Shown piece by piece: positions 1 to 8,512 of a stretch of 64,000 nucleotides of DNA. The translations under genes and the position numbers were made by a program. The stretch's first letter is position 1; every line of letters begins with the position of its first letter. This DNA is from an uncultured Pleomorphomonas sp. (GTDB lineage: Bacteria; Pseudomonadota; Alphaproteobacteria; Rhizobiales; Pleomorphomonadaceae). The stretch spans positions 29,015 to 93,014 of the forward strand of contig CALMMQ010000046.1 in the NCBI GenBank assembly GCA_937868725.1, in the 5' to 3' direction. The notes under the pieces are model-generated. The model saw nothing but the letters and a program-made list of their open reading frames with translations, did not search any database and was not told the origin of the DNA.

Positions 1-644
1 AGCGCGCCGTCGACACCCAGCTCTACCACGAGCATGAGATCGAGCGCATTGCCCGCGTCGCCTTCGATCTGGCCCGCGCCCGCGGCAACCACGTGTCGTC
101 GTCGGAGAAGCGCAACGTCATGCGCACCGGCCTGTTGTGGAACCAGGTGGTCAGCCGCATCGGCAAGGAAGAGTACGCCGACGTCAAGCTCGACCACATC
201 CTGGCCGACAACTGCGCCATGCAGCTCGTCCGCAACCCCAAGCAGTTCGACGTCATCCTGACCGACAACCTGTTCGGCGACGTGCTGTCCGACATCGGCG
301 CCATGCTGACCGGCTCGATGGGCATGCTGCCGTCGGCCTCCCTCGGCGCCCCCGACGCCAAGACCGGCAAGCGCAAGGCGCTCTACGAGCCGGTGCACGG
401 CTCGGCCCCCGACATCGCCGGCACCGGCGCCGCCAACCCGATCGCCATGATCGCCTCGTTCGGCATGGCGCTGCGCTATTCGTTCGGCGAGCTGGCGCTG
501 GCCGACGCCATCGACAAGGCCATCGCCGCCGTGCTCGACAAGGGTATCCGCACCAAGGACATCGCCAAGCGGGGCGAAGCGACGGTCAACACCCGCGAGA
601 TGGGCGCCGCCATCCTCGCCGAAATCAAGGCGATCGTCGGCTGA
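1..644 (+). CDS. leuB: 3-isopropylmalate dehydrogenase, C-terminal part
   Basis: Oxidative decarboxylation of 3-isopropylmalate in cytoplasmic leucine synthesis. The gene enters from the left edge; its frame is open from base 3 and about 214 residues are present, against roughly 370 in the family. The isocitrate/isopropylmalate dehydrogenase fold is recognisable from the metal and substrate segment DNLFGDVLSDIGAMLTGSMG and from the NAD-binding segment YEPVHGSAPDIAGTGAANP. A strong terminator hairpin follows 70 bases after the stop, so leuB ends its transcription unit here. The neighbours (rplS and trmD on the other strand) match the leuCDB environment of other Hyphomicrobiales. No frameshift is seen. 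Confidence 0.96.
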   Translation, partial: RAVDTQLYHEHEIERIARVAFDLARARGNHVSSSEKRNVMRTGLLWNQVVSRIGKEEYADVKLDHILADNCAMQLVRNPKQFDVILTDNLFGDVLSDIGAMLTGSMGMLPSASLGAPDAKTGKRKALYEPVHGSAPDIAGTGAANPIAMIASFGMALRYSFGELALADAIDKAIAAVLDKGIRTKDIAKRGEATVNTREMGAAILAEIKAIVG

Positions 645-715
645 GCCTTCAGCCGGCTTTGGCGACGGGCCGAACGGCACCGTCGCCATTCACGCCGCCA
701 TCACGCACTTGTCAG

Positions 716-743
716 GGCCGGAAATCTTGTTTCCGGCCTTTTT
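716..743 (+). terminator. Rho-independent terminator of leuB
   Basis: A perfect 9-bp stem, GGCCGGAAA pairing with TTTCCGGCC around a 5-base loop, is followed directly by five T residues. It lies between the convergent leuB and xthA genes. Confidence 0.9.
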
Positions 744-860
744 CGTGTCCACATTAATGTCATGACGGCACCGCCCCTCATGGCAATGCCCCCGTCTCGC
801 CGCGGGCCGTGACCGTCGGCCGGGTCCCCCGCCCGGCCCAACGCGCTGCCCATCAGCGCC

Positions 861-900
861 GCGCCCGGTTCACCCCCCCGTGACCGGGCGCCTTCTTTTT
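861..900 (+). terminator. Second hairpin between leuB and xthA
   Basis: GCGCCCGGT and ACCGGGCGC form the stem, extended by CAC/GTG past one bulged T, with a C-rich loop and a CTTCTTTTT tail on the plus strand. It would stop any leuB read-through before it runs antisense into xthA. There is no T-run on the minus strand. Confidence 0.6.
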
Positions 901-929
901 CCGACGGCGGCGGTGACGGTCATCGCCCG

Positions 930-1745
930 TCAGAGGGCGAACTTCACCAGCACCGGTGCGTGATCGGACGGCCGCTCCCAGCCGCGCGCTTCCTTGAGGA
1001 CGCGGTAGCTGGCCGCCTTGTCGGCCAGCTCCGGATGAGCCCAAATGTGGTCGAGCCGCCGGCCCTTGTCGGCCGCGCGCCAGTCGGCGGCGCGGTAGCT
1101 CCACCACGAATAGAGCTTCTGGTCCATGGGCACGAACTGGCGGGCGAGATCGACGTAGCCGGCCGCCTGCCGCGCCACTTCCAGCTTGTCGCATTCCACC
1201 GGCGTGTGGCTGACGATCTTGATCAGCGCCTTGTGCGACCAAACGTCGTGTTCGTACGGGGCGACGTTGAGGTCGCCGACCACCACCGACGGCAGATCGG
1301 CCGCGGTCTCAGGCAGCCAGGCCGCCATCTCGTCGAGAAAGCGCAGCTTGTGCTCGAACTTGGGATTGACGCTGACGTCCGGTTCGTCGCCGCCGGCCGG
1401 CACATAGAAATTGTGCAGCCGCAGCGCCGTGCCGCCGACCTCGACCACCGCCGACACGTGGCGCGGATCGCCGCCCTTGCCGCAGAAATCGCGCGCCTTG
1501 ATATCGCCGAGCGGCAGCCGCGACACGATGGCAACGCCGTGATAGCCGCCGCGACCGCCGTTGAGGGCAACGTAGGGATAGCCGATCTTGCGAAAATCGG
1601 CGGCGGGAAACTGGCCGTCCTGGCACTTGGTTTCCTGCAGGCACAGCACGTCCGGCTCGATCTCGTTGAGCAGCCGCTCGACGATCGGCCGGCGCAGACG
1701 CACCGAATTGATGTTCCAGGTGGCAAGGACGAGTTCGGCCGGCAT
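930..1745 (-). CDS. xthA: Exodeoxyribonuclease III
   Basis: AP endonuclease and 3'-5' exonuclease of base excision repair, 271 residues, normal for the EEP nuclease family. The protein opens with LATWNINSVRLR and the metal-ligand segment LCLQETKCQD. The catalytic stretches VVGDLNVAP, RRLDHIWAH and SDHAPVLVKF come in the expected order. The frame runs further upstream, but the ATG chosen places the conserved core at residue 5; the extra N-terminal codons read back into the rplS terminator and have no family counterpart. It lies downstream of rplS on the same strand but behind that terminator, so it probably has its own promoter or depends on read-through. Confidence 0.95.
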   Translation of the reverse strand: MPAELVLATWNINSVRLRRPIVERLLNEIEPDVLCLQETKCQDGQFPAADFRKIGYPYVALNGGRGGYHGVAIVSRLPLGDIKARDFCGKGGDPRHVSAVVEVGGTALRLHNFYVPAGGDEPDVSVNPKFEHKLRFLDEMAAWLPETAADLPSVVVGDLNVAPYEHDVWSHKALIKIVSHTPVECDKLEVARQAAGYVDLARQFVPMDQKLYSWWSYRAADWRAADKGRRLDHIWAHPELADKAASYRVLKEARGWERPSDHAPVLVKFAL

Positions 1746-1762
1746 GATGACTCCCGAAATGC

Positions 1763-1795
1763 AAAAGGCCCGCGCGGGGGAACCGGCGGGCCTTT
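1763..1795 (-). terminator. Terminator of the rpsP-rplS unit
   Basis: A perfect 10-bp stem, AAAGGCCCGC with GCGGGCCTTT, sits about 60 bases past the rplS stop. It is followed on the minus strand by TTTTGCATTT. Confidence 0.85.
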
Positions 1796-1854
1796 CGAAC
1801 CGATCGCTAGCGACTCCGCCGATCAGATTGATCGGAGAGCGCTCCGGGCAGGCT

Positions 1855-2259
1855 TCACTTGGCGGTCTTGGCCGCCTCGTTGAGCTTGCGGGCGCGGGCA
1901 TTGGTGGCCTCGAAGATACGGGCCGACTTGCCGCGCAGATCGCGCAGATAGTAGAGCTTGGCGCGACGGACCTTACCGCGCCGGACCACTTCCACCGAAT
2001 CGATCATCGGCGAGTAGACCGGGAAGACGCGCTCGACGCCCTCGCCGTAGGAGATCTTGCGCACCGTGAAGCTCTCGTTGACGCCGCCACCCTTGCGGGC
2101 GATCACGACGCCTTCGTAGGCCTGCACGCGGGTGCGCGTGCCTTCCGTGACCTTGACGTTGACGCGCACGGTGTCACCGGCGGAGAAGGCCGGCAGCACG
2201 CGCTGGGCGTTGACGGCGGCCATCTGCTCGGCATCGAGCTCCTGAATGATGTTGCTCAT
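1855..2259 (-). CDS. rplS: Ribosomal protein L19
   Basis: Large-subunit ribosomal protein at the 30S-50S interface. The protein has 134 residues, usual for alphaproteobacterial L19 with its basic, alanine-rich C-terminal tail. It starts [13 protein letters not shown] and carries the family core [49 protein letters not shown]. The open frame extends to about 2433, but the ATG at 2259 gives the standard N terminus. It is last in the rpsP-rimM-trmD-rplS order seen across bacteria, about 180 bases after trmD, and is followed by a strong terminator. Confidence 0.98.
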   Translation of the reverse strand: MSNIIQELDAEQMAAVNAQRVLPAFSAGDTVRVNVKVTEGTRTRVQAYEGVVIARKGGGVNESFTVRKISYGEGVERVFPVYSPMIDSVEVVRRGKVRRAKLYYLRDLRGKSARIFEATNARARKLNEAAKTAK

Positions 2260-2435
2260 CGCTTCTGTCCTTGTTGTTCTGCGACGACCAGAGCGCCCGA
2301 CGGGAGGGACATCGCCACGGCGGGCGAAGGGGCGGATACGTCGATCATAACGCATGATGCGATATATGGGCCGGGTCCATACACGAGGATGGCCGGCTTG
2401 TCGACCACCCCGCGCCAGATTCCGGCCCGCCACCG

Positions 2436-3146
2436 CTATTTTTCGCCGCCTCGCCGCTGGTAGGCGGCCCAGAGATCGGGGCGGCGGGCTCGGGTTGCCG
2501 CCTCGGCGTCGGCGCGCCGCCAGGCGTCGACCTTGGCGTGGTCGCCCGACAGCAGCACCTCGGGAATGGCCTCATCCTCGAACACCGGCGGTCGGGTGTA
2601 CTGGGCGTGCTCGACCAGGCCGGTCTCGAAGCTTTCCGTGACGCCGGAGAGGTCGTTGCCCATCACCCCCGGCAGCAGCCGGACGATAGCGTCGAGCACG
2701 ACGATGGCCGCCACCTCGCCGCCCGACAGCACGTAGTCGCCGATCGACACCTCTTCGAGCCGGCGATGGCGGATCACCCGCTCGTCGATGCCCTCGAAGC
2801 GGCCGCAGAGAATGACGACGCCGCCACCAGCGGCCAGCTCGCGCGCCCGCGCCTGAGTGAAGGGGGTGCCGCGCGGCGTCATCACCAGCCGCGGCCGGAG
2901 GTCTTCGGCCGGCGACACTGCGTCGACGGCCCGTGCCAACACGTCCGGCCGCATCACCATGCCCGGTCCGCCGCCGGCCGGCGTGTCGTCGACGTGGCGA
3001 TGGCGGTCGAAGGCGAAATCGCGGATCTGCGTCGCCTTCAGCGACCAGCGGCCGTCGCCGAGCGCCCGACCGGCCAGCGACGCGCCGAGCGGGCCGGGAA
3101 ACATCTCCGGATAGAGCGTCAGCACGTCGGCGGCAAAACCGGTCAT
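2436..3146 (-). CDS. trmD: tRNA (guanine37-N1)-methyltransferase
   Basis: Methylates G37 next to the anticodon with SAM, preventing +1 frameshifting; SPOUT (trefoil-knot) enzyme. 236 residues, full length. The family hallmarks are visible: [11 protein letters not shown], the SAM-binding knot [30 protein letters not shown], and the downstream [18 protein letters not shown]. The start overlaps the rimM stop by 4 bases (ATGA), so translation is probably coupled to rimM. Confidence 0.98.
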   Translation of the reverse strand: MTGFAADVLTLYPEMFPGPLGASLAGRALGDGRWSLKATQIRDFAFDRHRHVDDTPAGGGPGMVMRPDVLARAVDAVSPAEDLRPRLVMTPRGTPFTQARARELAAGGGVVILCGRFEGIDERVIRHRRLEEVSIGDYVLSGGEVAAIVVLDAIVRLLPGVMGNDLSGVTESFETGLVEHAQYTRPPVFEDEAIPEVLLSGDHAKVDAWRRADAEAATRARRPDLWAAYQRRGGEK

Positions 3147-3688
3147 GGCCCCTCCTCCGCCGGCGGCTCGCCCGGCTCGTCGAGCAGACCGTCGGGCGGA
3201 TCGATGACCAGCCGGCCACCGGCGATGTCGACCGTCGGCACCACGGCGCGGCTGAACGGCACGAACACCGAGGTCCGGCCGGGCCGCTCGACGTCGAGAA
3301 GATCGTCGGCGCCGAAGTTCATCACCGCCGTCACCGTGCCCACCGGCGCGCCGGTCACCGTCTCGACGGCAAGGCCGATCAGATCGGTGTGGTAGAACTC
3401 CTCCTCGGCCGGGGCCGGCAGCACCGACCGATCGACGTAAAGCCGGGTGCGGTTGAGCGCCTCGGCGGCGTTGCGGTCGGCGACGCCCTGGAAGCGCACC
3501 ACCAGCATGTCGTCCTTGAGCGGCCTGAGCGCACTGACCACGTAGGCGCGGCCGCGCTCGTCGTGGAGCGGACCGTAGTCGCCGATCGCCTGCGGGTCGC
3601 CGGTGTGCGCCTTGACGCGCACGTCGCCGCGGATGCCGTGCGCCGCGCCGATCTCGGCGATCAGTATGGACTTCGATCCTGCTGCCAT
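3143..3688 (-). CDS. rimM: 16S rRNA processing protein RimM
   Basis: 30S assembly factor that binds S19 and helps mature the 3' domain of 16S rRNA. 181 residues with the two beta-barrel domains: N-terminal [20 protein letters not shown], then a PRC-barrel-like half with [19 protein letters not shown] and [11 protein letters not shown]. The frame is open 62 codons further upstream, but the family N terminus begins at the ATG used here, directly before the [10 protein letters not shown] segment. It lies 88 bases after rpsP, with a hairpin in the gap, and overlaps trmD by 4 bases. Confidence 0.96.
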   Translation of the reverse strand: MAAGSKSILIAEIGAAHGIRGDVRVKAHTGDPQAIGDYGPLHDERGRAYVVSALRPLKDDMLVVRFQGVADRNAAEALNRTRLYVDRSVLPAPAEEEFYHTDLIGLAVETVTGAPVGTVTAVMNFGADDLLDVERPGRTSVFVPFSRAVVPTVDIAGGRLVIDPPDGLLDEPGEPPAEEGP

Positions 3689-3721
3689 GACGGCCTCCCG
3701 GTCAGCTTGCGTTCCGTAACG

Positions 3722-3752
3722 AAAAGGACCGCCCCGCGCTGCGGGACGGTCC
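3722..3752 (-). terminator. Hairpin terminator or attenuator between rpsP and rimM
   Basis: On the minus strand GGACCGTCCCGC pairs with GCGGGGCGGTCC (12 bp, one G-T pair, 3-base loop) and is followed by TTTTCG. It sits inside an otherwise standard operon, so it may lower rimM-trmD-rplS expression relative to rpsP. Confidence 0.7.
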
Positions 3753-3776
3753 GAACGGTCGGCGTTGCGCCCGGCC

Positions 3777-4127
3777 TCACTCGGCGGTGGCGGCAGCCTT
3801 CTCGGCCTTCTCGGCGGCGCGTTCCTTGGCCTTGTCGCCCGGCTCGCCCTTCTTGGGGTTGCTGCGGGCCGCACGGCTGGCCAGGCCCGCCTTGTCGAGG
3901 AAGCGCAGCACGCGGTCGGTGGGCTGGGCGCCCTGGCCGAGCCAGTACTGGGCGCGCTCGGTGTTCAGCACGACGCGATTTTCGGCGTCATCGGCCAGCA
4001 TCGGGTCGAAGGTGCCGATCTTCTCGATGAAGCGGCCATCGCGCGGGCTGCGGGCGTCGGCGATGACGATCGAGTAGTGCGGGTGCTTCTTGCCGCCGCC
4101 ACGGGCGAGACGAATCTTGAGGGCCAT
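3777..4127 (-). CDS. rpsP: Ribosomal protein S16
   Basis: Small-subunit assembly protein. 116 residues: the first 80 are the S16 fold ([50 protein letters not shown]). They are followed by a lysine-, glutamate- and alanine-rich tail that alphaproteobacterial S16 proteins usually carry. It lies 30 bases after the chorismate mutase gene and heads the rimM-trmD-rplS series. Confidence 0.98.
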   Translation of the reverse strand: MALKIRLARGGGKKHPHYSIVIADARSPRDGRFIEKIGTFDPMLADDAENRVVLNTERAQYWLGQGAQPTDRVLRFLDKAGLASRAARSNPKKGEPGDKAKERAAEKAEKAAATAE

Positions 4128-4157
4128 TGTCTTTACTCCAGTTTGGTTGGCCGGCGT

Positions 4158-4469
4158 TCAACGCCGGAAGGCTTCGTGGTTCCGTATGACTTCCGTGATG
4201 ATGAACGTCAGGAATTTTTCGGCGAAGTCGGGATCGAGGTGGGCTTCGAGCGCCAGCGTCCGAAGCCGCTCGATCTGGGCTGCTTCCCGCGCCGGATCGG
4301 CGGGGGGCAAGTTGTGCTCGGCCTTGAGGCGCCCCACCTTCTGGGTGCACTTGAAGCGCTCGGCGAGAATATGAACCAGGGCGGCGTCGATGTTGTCGAT
4401 CGAGGCCCTGAGGGCGGACAGTTCGGCGATGGCGGCCTGATGGCCGGCCTTGGCGGGGGCGTCGGTCAT
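4158..4469 (-). CDS. Monofunctional chorismate mutase, AroQ class
   Basis: Rearranges chorismate to prephenate for phenylalanine and tyrosine synthesis. 103 residues, all helical, as for AroQ domains. The active-site pattern is visible: the first helix with LSALRASIDNIDAALVHILAERF, KVGRLKAEHNLPPADPAREA, and the last helix with ITEVIRNHE. No signal peptide, so cytoplasmic. It overlaps the end of ffh by 4 bases and lies between ffh and rpsP, a common alphaproteobacterial arrangement. The overlap implies translational coupling with ffh. It is a stand-alone enzyme, not fused to a dehydratase or dehydrogenase. Confidence 0.92.
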   Translation of the reverse strand: MTDAPAKAGHQAAIAELSALRASIDNIDAALVHILAERFKCTQKVGRLKAEHNLPPADPAREAAQIERLRTLALEAHLDPDFAEKFLTFIITEVIRNHEAFRR

Positions 4470-6016
4470 TTCCGCTTCGGCCCCTTTCCCAGTCCGGGCA
4501 GACCCGGCAGGCGCGGACCGCCGAGGCCGGGGAAGCCGCCGGGGAGACCCGGCATGTTGCCGAGACCGGGCGGCAGCGACGGCATGCCGGGCGGCAGACC
4601 GCCGCCGGCGCCCATGTCCTTGGCCATCTTCTCGATCTGGGCCGGGTCCATCTTGCCGAGGTCGGGCATGCCGCCCCCGCCCAGCATCGAACCGATCTTG
4701 CCGAACAGGCCGCCCTTCTGCTTGCCCATGGCCTTCATGACGTCGGCCATCTGGCGGTGCATCTTCAGCACCTTGTTGACGTCGGCGACGTCGGTACCGG
4801 AACCGGCGGCGATGCGCTTGCGCCGCTTGGCGTCGATCAGAGCGGGCTTGGCCCGCTCCTTCTTGTTCATCGACTGGATGACGGCGATCTGCCGGCCGAG
4901 GAAGCGGTCGTCGATGCCGGCGGCGGCCATCTGGTTTTTCATCTTGCCCATGCCGGGCATCAGGCCGAGCACGCCGCTCATGCCGCCGAGCTTCTGCATC
5001 TGCTTGAGCTGCTCGGCGAGGTCGTTCATGTCGAACTCGCCCTTGCTCATCTTGGCGGCCATGCGGGCCGCCTTCTCGGCGTCGATGTTGGCGGCGGCCT
5101 TCTCGACCAGCGCCACGATGTCGCCCATGCCGAGAATGCGGTCGGCCACGCGCTGGGGATGGAAGTCCTCGAGCGCATCGGCCTTTTCGCCAACGCCCAT
5201 CAGCTTGATCGGCTTGCCGGTGACGGCGCGCATCGACAGCGCCGCGCCGCCGCGGCCGTCGCCGTCGACGCGGGTGAGCACGATGCCGGTGATGCCGATC
5301 TGACCATCGAAGGCGCGGGCGGTGTTGACGGCGTCCTGACCGGTGAGCGCGTCGGCCACCAGCAGCACTTCATGCGGATTGGTCAGGCGCTTGACCTCGG
5401 CCGCCTCGCCCATCAGCGCGTCGTCGACGGTGACGCGGCCGGCGGTGTCGAGGATGACGACGTCGTAGCCGCCGAGCTTGGCAGCGGTGATGGCGCGGCT
5501 GGCGATCTCGGTCGCCGACTGACCGGCGACGATCGGCAGCGTGTCGATGCCGTTCTGCTGGCCGAGCACCTTGAGCTGCTCCATGGCCGCCGGTCGACGG
5601 GTGTCGAGGGAGGCCATCAGCACCTTCTTGCGCTGACGTTCGCTGAGCCGACGGGCGATCTTGGCCGTGGTGGTGGTCTTGCCCGAGCCCTGCAGGCCGA
5701 CCATCAGGATCGGCACCGGCGCCGGTGCCTCGAGGTCGATCGGCTGGGCATCGGCGCCAAGCATCTCCACCAGCTGATCGTGGACGATCTTGACCACCAT
5801 CTGGCCGGGGGTGACCGACTTCACCACCTCGACGCCGACGGCGCGATTGCGCACCTTGTCGGTGAACGACTTGACGACGTCGAGCGCCACGTCGGCCTCG
5901 ATCAGGGCCCGACGCACTTCCCGCATCGCCTCGGCGACGTCGGCCTCGCTCAGCGCGCCACGGCGCGTGAGCTTGTCGAAAATGCCGCTGAGGCGATCGC
6001 TGAGGCTTTCAAACAT
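4466..6016 (-). CDS. ffh: Signal recognition particle protein Ffh
   Basis: SRP54-type GTPase that binds 4.5S RNA and signal sequences and docks with FtsY at the membrane. 516 residues. N-domain helices (1-90), then the G domain with the P-loop GLQGSGKTTT at about 107-116, DTAGR and the TRVDGDGRGG segment, then a methionine-rich M domain (MPGMGKMKNQM and RKRIAAGSG). The extreme C terminus is unusually rich in glycine, proline and methionine. The ATG used starts the standard MFESLSDRLSGIF. A good sigma-70-type promoter lies about 170 bases upstream, giving a long leader. The chorismate mutase gene overlaps its stop. Confidence 0.98.
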   Translation of the reverse strand: MFESLSDRLSGIFDKLTRRGALSEADVAEAMREVRRALIEADVALDVVKSFTDKVRNRAVGVEVVKSVTPGQMVVKIVHDQLVEMLGADAQPIDLEAPAPVPILMVGLQGSGKTTTTAKIARRLSERQRKKVLMASLDTRRPAAMEQLKVLGQQNGIDTLPIVAGQSATEIASRAITAAKLGGYDVVILDTAGRVTVDDALMGEAAEVKRLTNPHEVLLVADALTGQDAVNTARAFDGQIGITGIVLTRVDGDGRGGAALSMRAVTGKPIKLMGVGEKADALEDFHPQRVADRILGMGDIVALVEKAAANIDAEKAARMAAKMSKGEFDMNDLAEQLKQMQKLGGMSGVLGLMPGMGKMKNQMAAAGIDDRFLGRQIAVIQSMNKKERAKPALIDAKRRKRIAAGSGTDVADVNKVLKMHRQMADVMKAMGKQKGGLFGKIGSMLGGGGMPDLGKMDPAQIEKMAKDMGAGGGLPPGMPSLPPGLGNMPGLPGGFPGLGGPRLPGLPGLGKGPKRK

Positions 6017-6185
6017 CGTTGCGTTCCCGGGAGGGGCGGCGCGCCGGAGAGGCGCGGCCCGGTGTCGACCCGACCGACATCCAAGCACTGAGCGCACCCG
6101 CGGGCGCGACGCGCTGACGGGTGTTGACCTCCGGGATCAGGCCCCGGTCGGCGGCTCGGCTGTCGGAACAGGACGAGAATGCGGC

Positions 6186-6214
6186 TCGATAGCCCCGAAA
6201 CCGCCGCTTGTCAA
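6186..6214 (-). promoter_or_regulatory. Promoter for ffh and the rpsP operon
   Basis: On the minus strand, TTGACA (6209-6214) and TATCGA (6186-6191) are 17 bases apart, a near-consensus housekeeping promoter. It points at ffh, with a leader of about 165 bases. Confidence 0.7.
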
Positions 6215-6290
6215 GGAACGGCGGCGCTTTTGCCGGCCGCCGGCTTTCGGCGACCGGGTTGGCGTGCTATAGCCGTGGCGACTTTTCCGG

Positions 6291-7160
6291 ATGAGCAGCA
6301 TGACGCGCGACGACCTTACCTTTCTCAAGATGAACGGCATCGGCAACGAAATCGTCGTCGTCGACCTGCGCGGCCGGCCCGAGCGGATGACCGCCGCGGC
6401 GGCGCGGGCCATCGCTGCCCTGCCCGGCGCCCACTTCGACCAGCTGATGGTGCTCTACGATGCCCGCACCCCCGGCACCGACGCCTTCATGCGCATCTAT
6501 AATATTGACGGCTCCGAGTCCTTCGCCTGCGGCAATGGCACGCGCTGTGTCAGCCGCCGCCTGTTCGACAGCACCGGTCGCGACCGCCTGACGCTGGAAA
6601 CCCGGGCCGGCCTGCTCGCCGTCTCCGACAATGCCGACGGCCGGGTCACCGTCGACATGGGCGAGCCGCGCTTCGACTGGCGGGACATTCCGCTGGCCGA
6701 GCCGTTCGCCGACACCCGCGCCATCGAGCTGCAGGTCGGTCCCATCGACGCGCCGCTGCTGCATTCTCCGGCCGTGGCCAACATCGGCAACCCGCACGCC
6801 ATCTTCTGGGTCGACGACGTCGAGGCCTACGACCTCGCCTCCATCGGTCCGATGCTGGAAAACCACCCGCTGTTCCCCGAGCGCGCCAACATCTCGCTCG
6901 CCCACGTCACCTCGCCGTCGTCGCTGACCCTCAAGGTCTGGGAACGCGGCGCCGGCCTGACGCGCGCCTGCGGTTCGGCCGCCTGCGCCGCCGCCGTTTC
7001 GGCCGCCCGCACCAAGCGCACCGGCCGCCAGGTCACCGTCACCCTGCCGGGCGGCAAGCTCGACATCGACTGGACGGCCGGCAACCGCATCCTGATGACC
7101 GGCCCGACCGAGTTCGAGCACGACGGCCGGCTGCCGCCCTCGATCTTCGCCGCCGCCTGA
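6291..7160 (+). CDS. dapF: Diaminopimelate epimerase
   Basis: Converts LL- to meso-diaminopimelate for lysine and peptidoglycan; a cofactor-free two-cysteine racemase. 289 residues. The two catalytic cysteines are in place: Cys80 in FACGNGTRC and Cys227 in [25 protein letters not shown] at the N terminus and [11 protein letters not shown] are also typical. An alternative ATG three codons in (6300) is equally possible. It is divergent from ffh and upstream of mtaB with 72 bases between, matching the dapF-mtaB-ftsY order in related genomes. Confidence 0.97.
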   Translation: MSSMTRDDLTFLKMNGIGNEIVVVDLRGRPERMTAAAARAIAALPGAHFDQLMVLYDARTPGTDAFMRIYNIDGSESFACGNGTRCVSRRLFDSTGRDRLTLETRAGLLAVSDNADGRVTVDMGEPRFDWRDIPLAEPFADTRAIELQVGPIDAPLLHSPAVANIGNPHAIFWVDDVEAYDLASIGPMLENHPLFPERANISLAHVTSPSSLTLKVWERGAGLTRACGSAACAAAVSAARTKRTGRQVTVTLPGGKLDIDWTAGNRILMTGPTEFEHDGRLPPSIFAAA

Positions 7161-7232
7161 CGCTTCGGCTCTGGCGTTTCCGGCGGTTTTCCCCCATATA
7201 GCCCGCATGGATATCAAGGGGATTGCGCAGAC

Positions 7233-8489
7233 ATGGCCATCGAGGTGATCACGTTCGGCTGCCGGCTCAATACGGTCGAATCCGAAGTGATGCGCCGCAA
7301 GGCCGCCGAAGCCGGGCTCGACGACGCCGTGCTGGTCAACACCTGCGCCGTCACCGGCGAAGCGGTGCGCCAGGCCAGGCAGGCCATCCGCCGGGCGCGG
7401 CGACAGAACCCGGAGGCGCGCATCGTCGTCACCGGCTGCGCCGCCCAGACGCAGCCCGGCCTGTTTGCCGACATGGCCGAGGTCGACCTTGTCGTCGGCA
7501 ACGCCGACAAGCTGTCTGAGGCCGCCTACGCCGCCATTCCCGATTTCGGCGTCGCTGCTTCCGAGAAGGTGCGCGTCAACGACATCATGGCGGTACGCGA
7601 CACCGCCCCCCACCTCGTCGACGGCTTCGAGGGCCGCACCCGCGCCTTCGTCCAGGTCCAGAACGGGTGCGACCACCGCTGCACCTTCTGCATCATCCCC
7701 TACGGCCGCGGCAACTCGCGCTCGGTGCCCATGGGCGACGTCGTCGGCCAGGTGCGCCGTCTGGTCGAGAACGGCTACCGCGAAGTGGTGCTGACCGGCG
7801 TCGATCTGACGTCCTACGGCTCCGATCTGCCCGGCACGCCCCGCCTTGGCCGCCTGACGCGGGCCATCCTGCGCGAGGTGCCCGAACTCAGCCGTCTGCG
7901 CATCTCCTCCATCGATTCCGTCGAGGTCGACGCCGACCTGATGGCGGCCATCGCCGAGGAAGCGCGGCTGATGCCGCACATGCACTTGTCGCTGCAGCAC
8001 GGCGACGACCTGATCCTCAAGCGCATGAAGCGCCGCCACCTGCGCGCCGACGCCATCCGCTTCTGCGATGAGGCGCGCCGGCTGCGACCCGACATGGTGT
8101 TCGGCGCCGACCTGATCGCCGGCTTCCCCACCGAAACCGAAGCGGCCTTCGCCAACGAGCTGGCCATCGTCGCCGACTGCGGCCTCACCCATCTGCACGT
8201 CTTTCCCTATTCGGCCCGCCCCGGCACGCCGGCGGCCCGCATGCCGCAGCTCGATCGCGGCCTGATCAAGGACCGGGCGGGCCAACTGCGCGCGGTCGGC
8301 GACGCGGCGCTGCGCCGCCATCTCGAAGCGGAAATCGGCCGGCACCACCTGGTGCTGGTGGAAAAGACCGGCCTTGGCCGCACCGAGCAGTTCACCCTGA
8401 CCGAGATCGATCGCGGCGAAGCCGGCGACATCGTGCCGGCAGTGGTGACCGGACATACCGAGCGCACGCTGATCTCCAAGGCGGCGTGA
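7233..8489 (+). CDS. mtaB: tRNA (N6-threonylcarbamoyladenosine37) methylthiotransferase
   Basis: Radical-SAM enzyme that adds a methylthio group to t6A37 of tRNA. 418 residues. An N-terminal UPF0004 domain holds three cluster cysteines (Cys10 in TFGCRLN, Cys38 in VNTCAVT, Cys69 in VTGCAAQ). The radical-SAM cluster is Cys146, Cys150 and Cys153 in GCDHRCTFC. The short C-terminal TRAM-like part is compatible with MtaB rather than MiaB, as is the FGCRLN motif. The ftsY start follows within about 24 bases. Confidence 0.95.
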   Translation: MAIEVITFGCRLNTVESEVMRRKAAEAGLDDAVLVNTCAVTGEAVRQARQAIRRARRQNPEARIVVTGCAAQTQPGLFADMAEVDLVVGNADKLSEAAYAAIPDFGVAASEKVRVNDIMAVRDTAPHLVDGFEGRTRAFVQVQNGCDHRCTFCIIPYGRGNSRSVPMGDVVGQVRRLVENGYREVVLTGVDLTSYGSDLPGTPRLGRLTRAILREVPELSRLRISSIDSVEVDADLMAAIAEEARLMPHMHLSLQHGDDLILKRMKRRHLRADAIRFCDEARRLRPDMVFGADLIAGFPTETEAAFANELAIVADCGLTHLHVFPYSARPGTPAARMPQLDRGLIKDRAGQLRAVGDAALRRHLEAEIGRHHLVLVEKTGLGRTEQFTLTEIDRGEAGDIVPAVVTGHTERTLISKAA

Positions 8490-8512
8490 GCCAAAAAAGG
8501 AACGTGAAAAGC

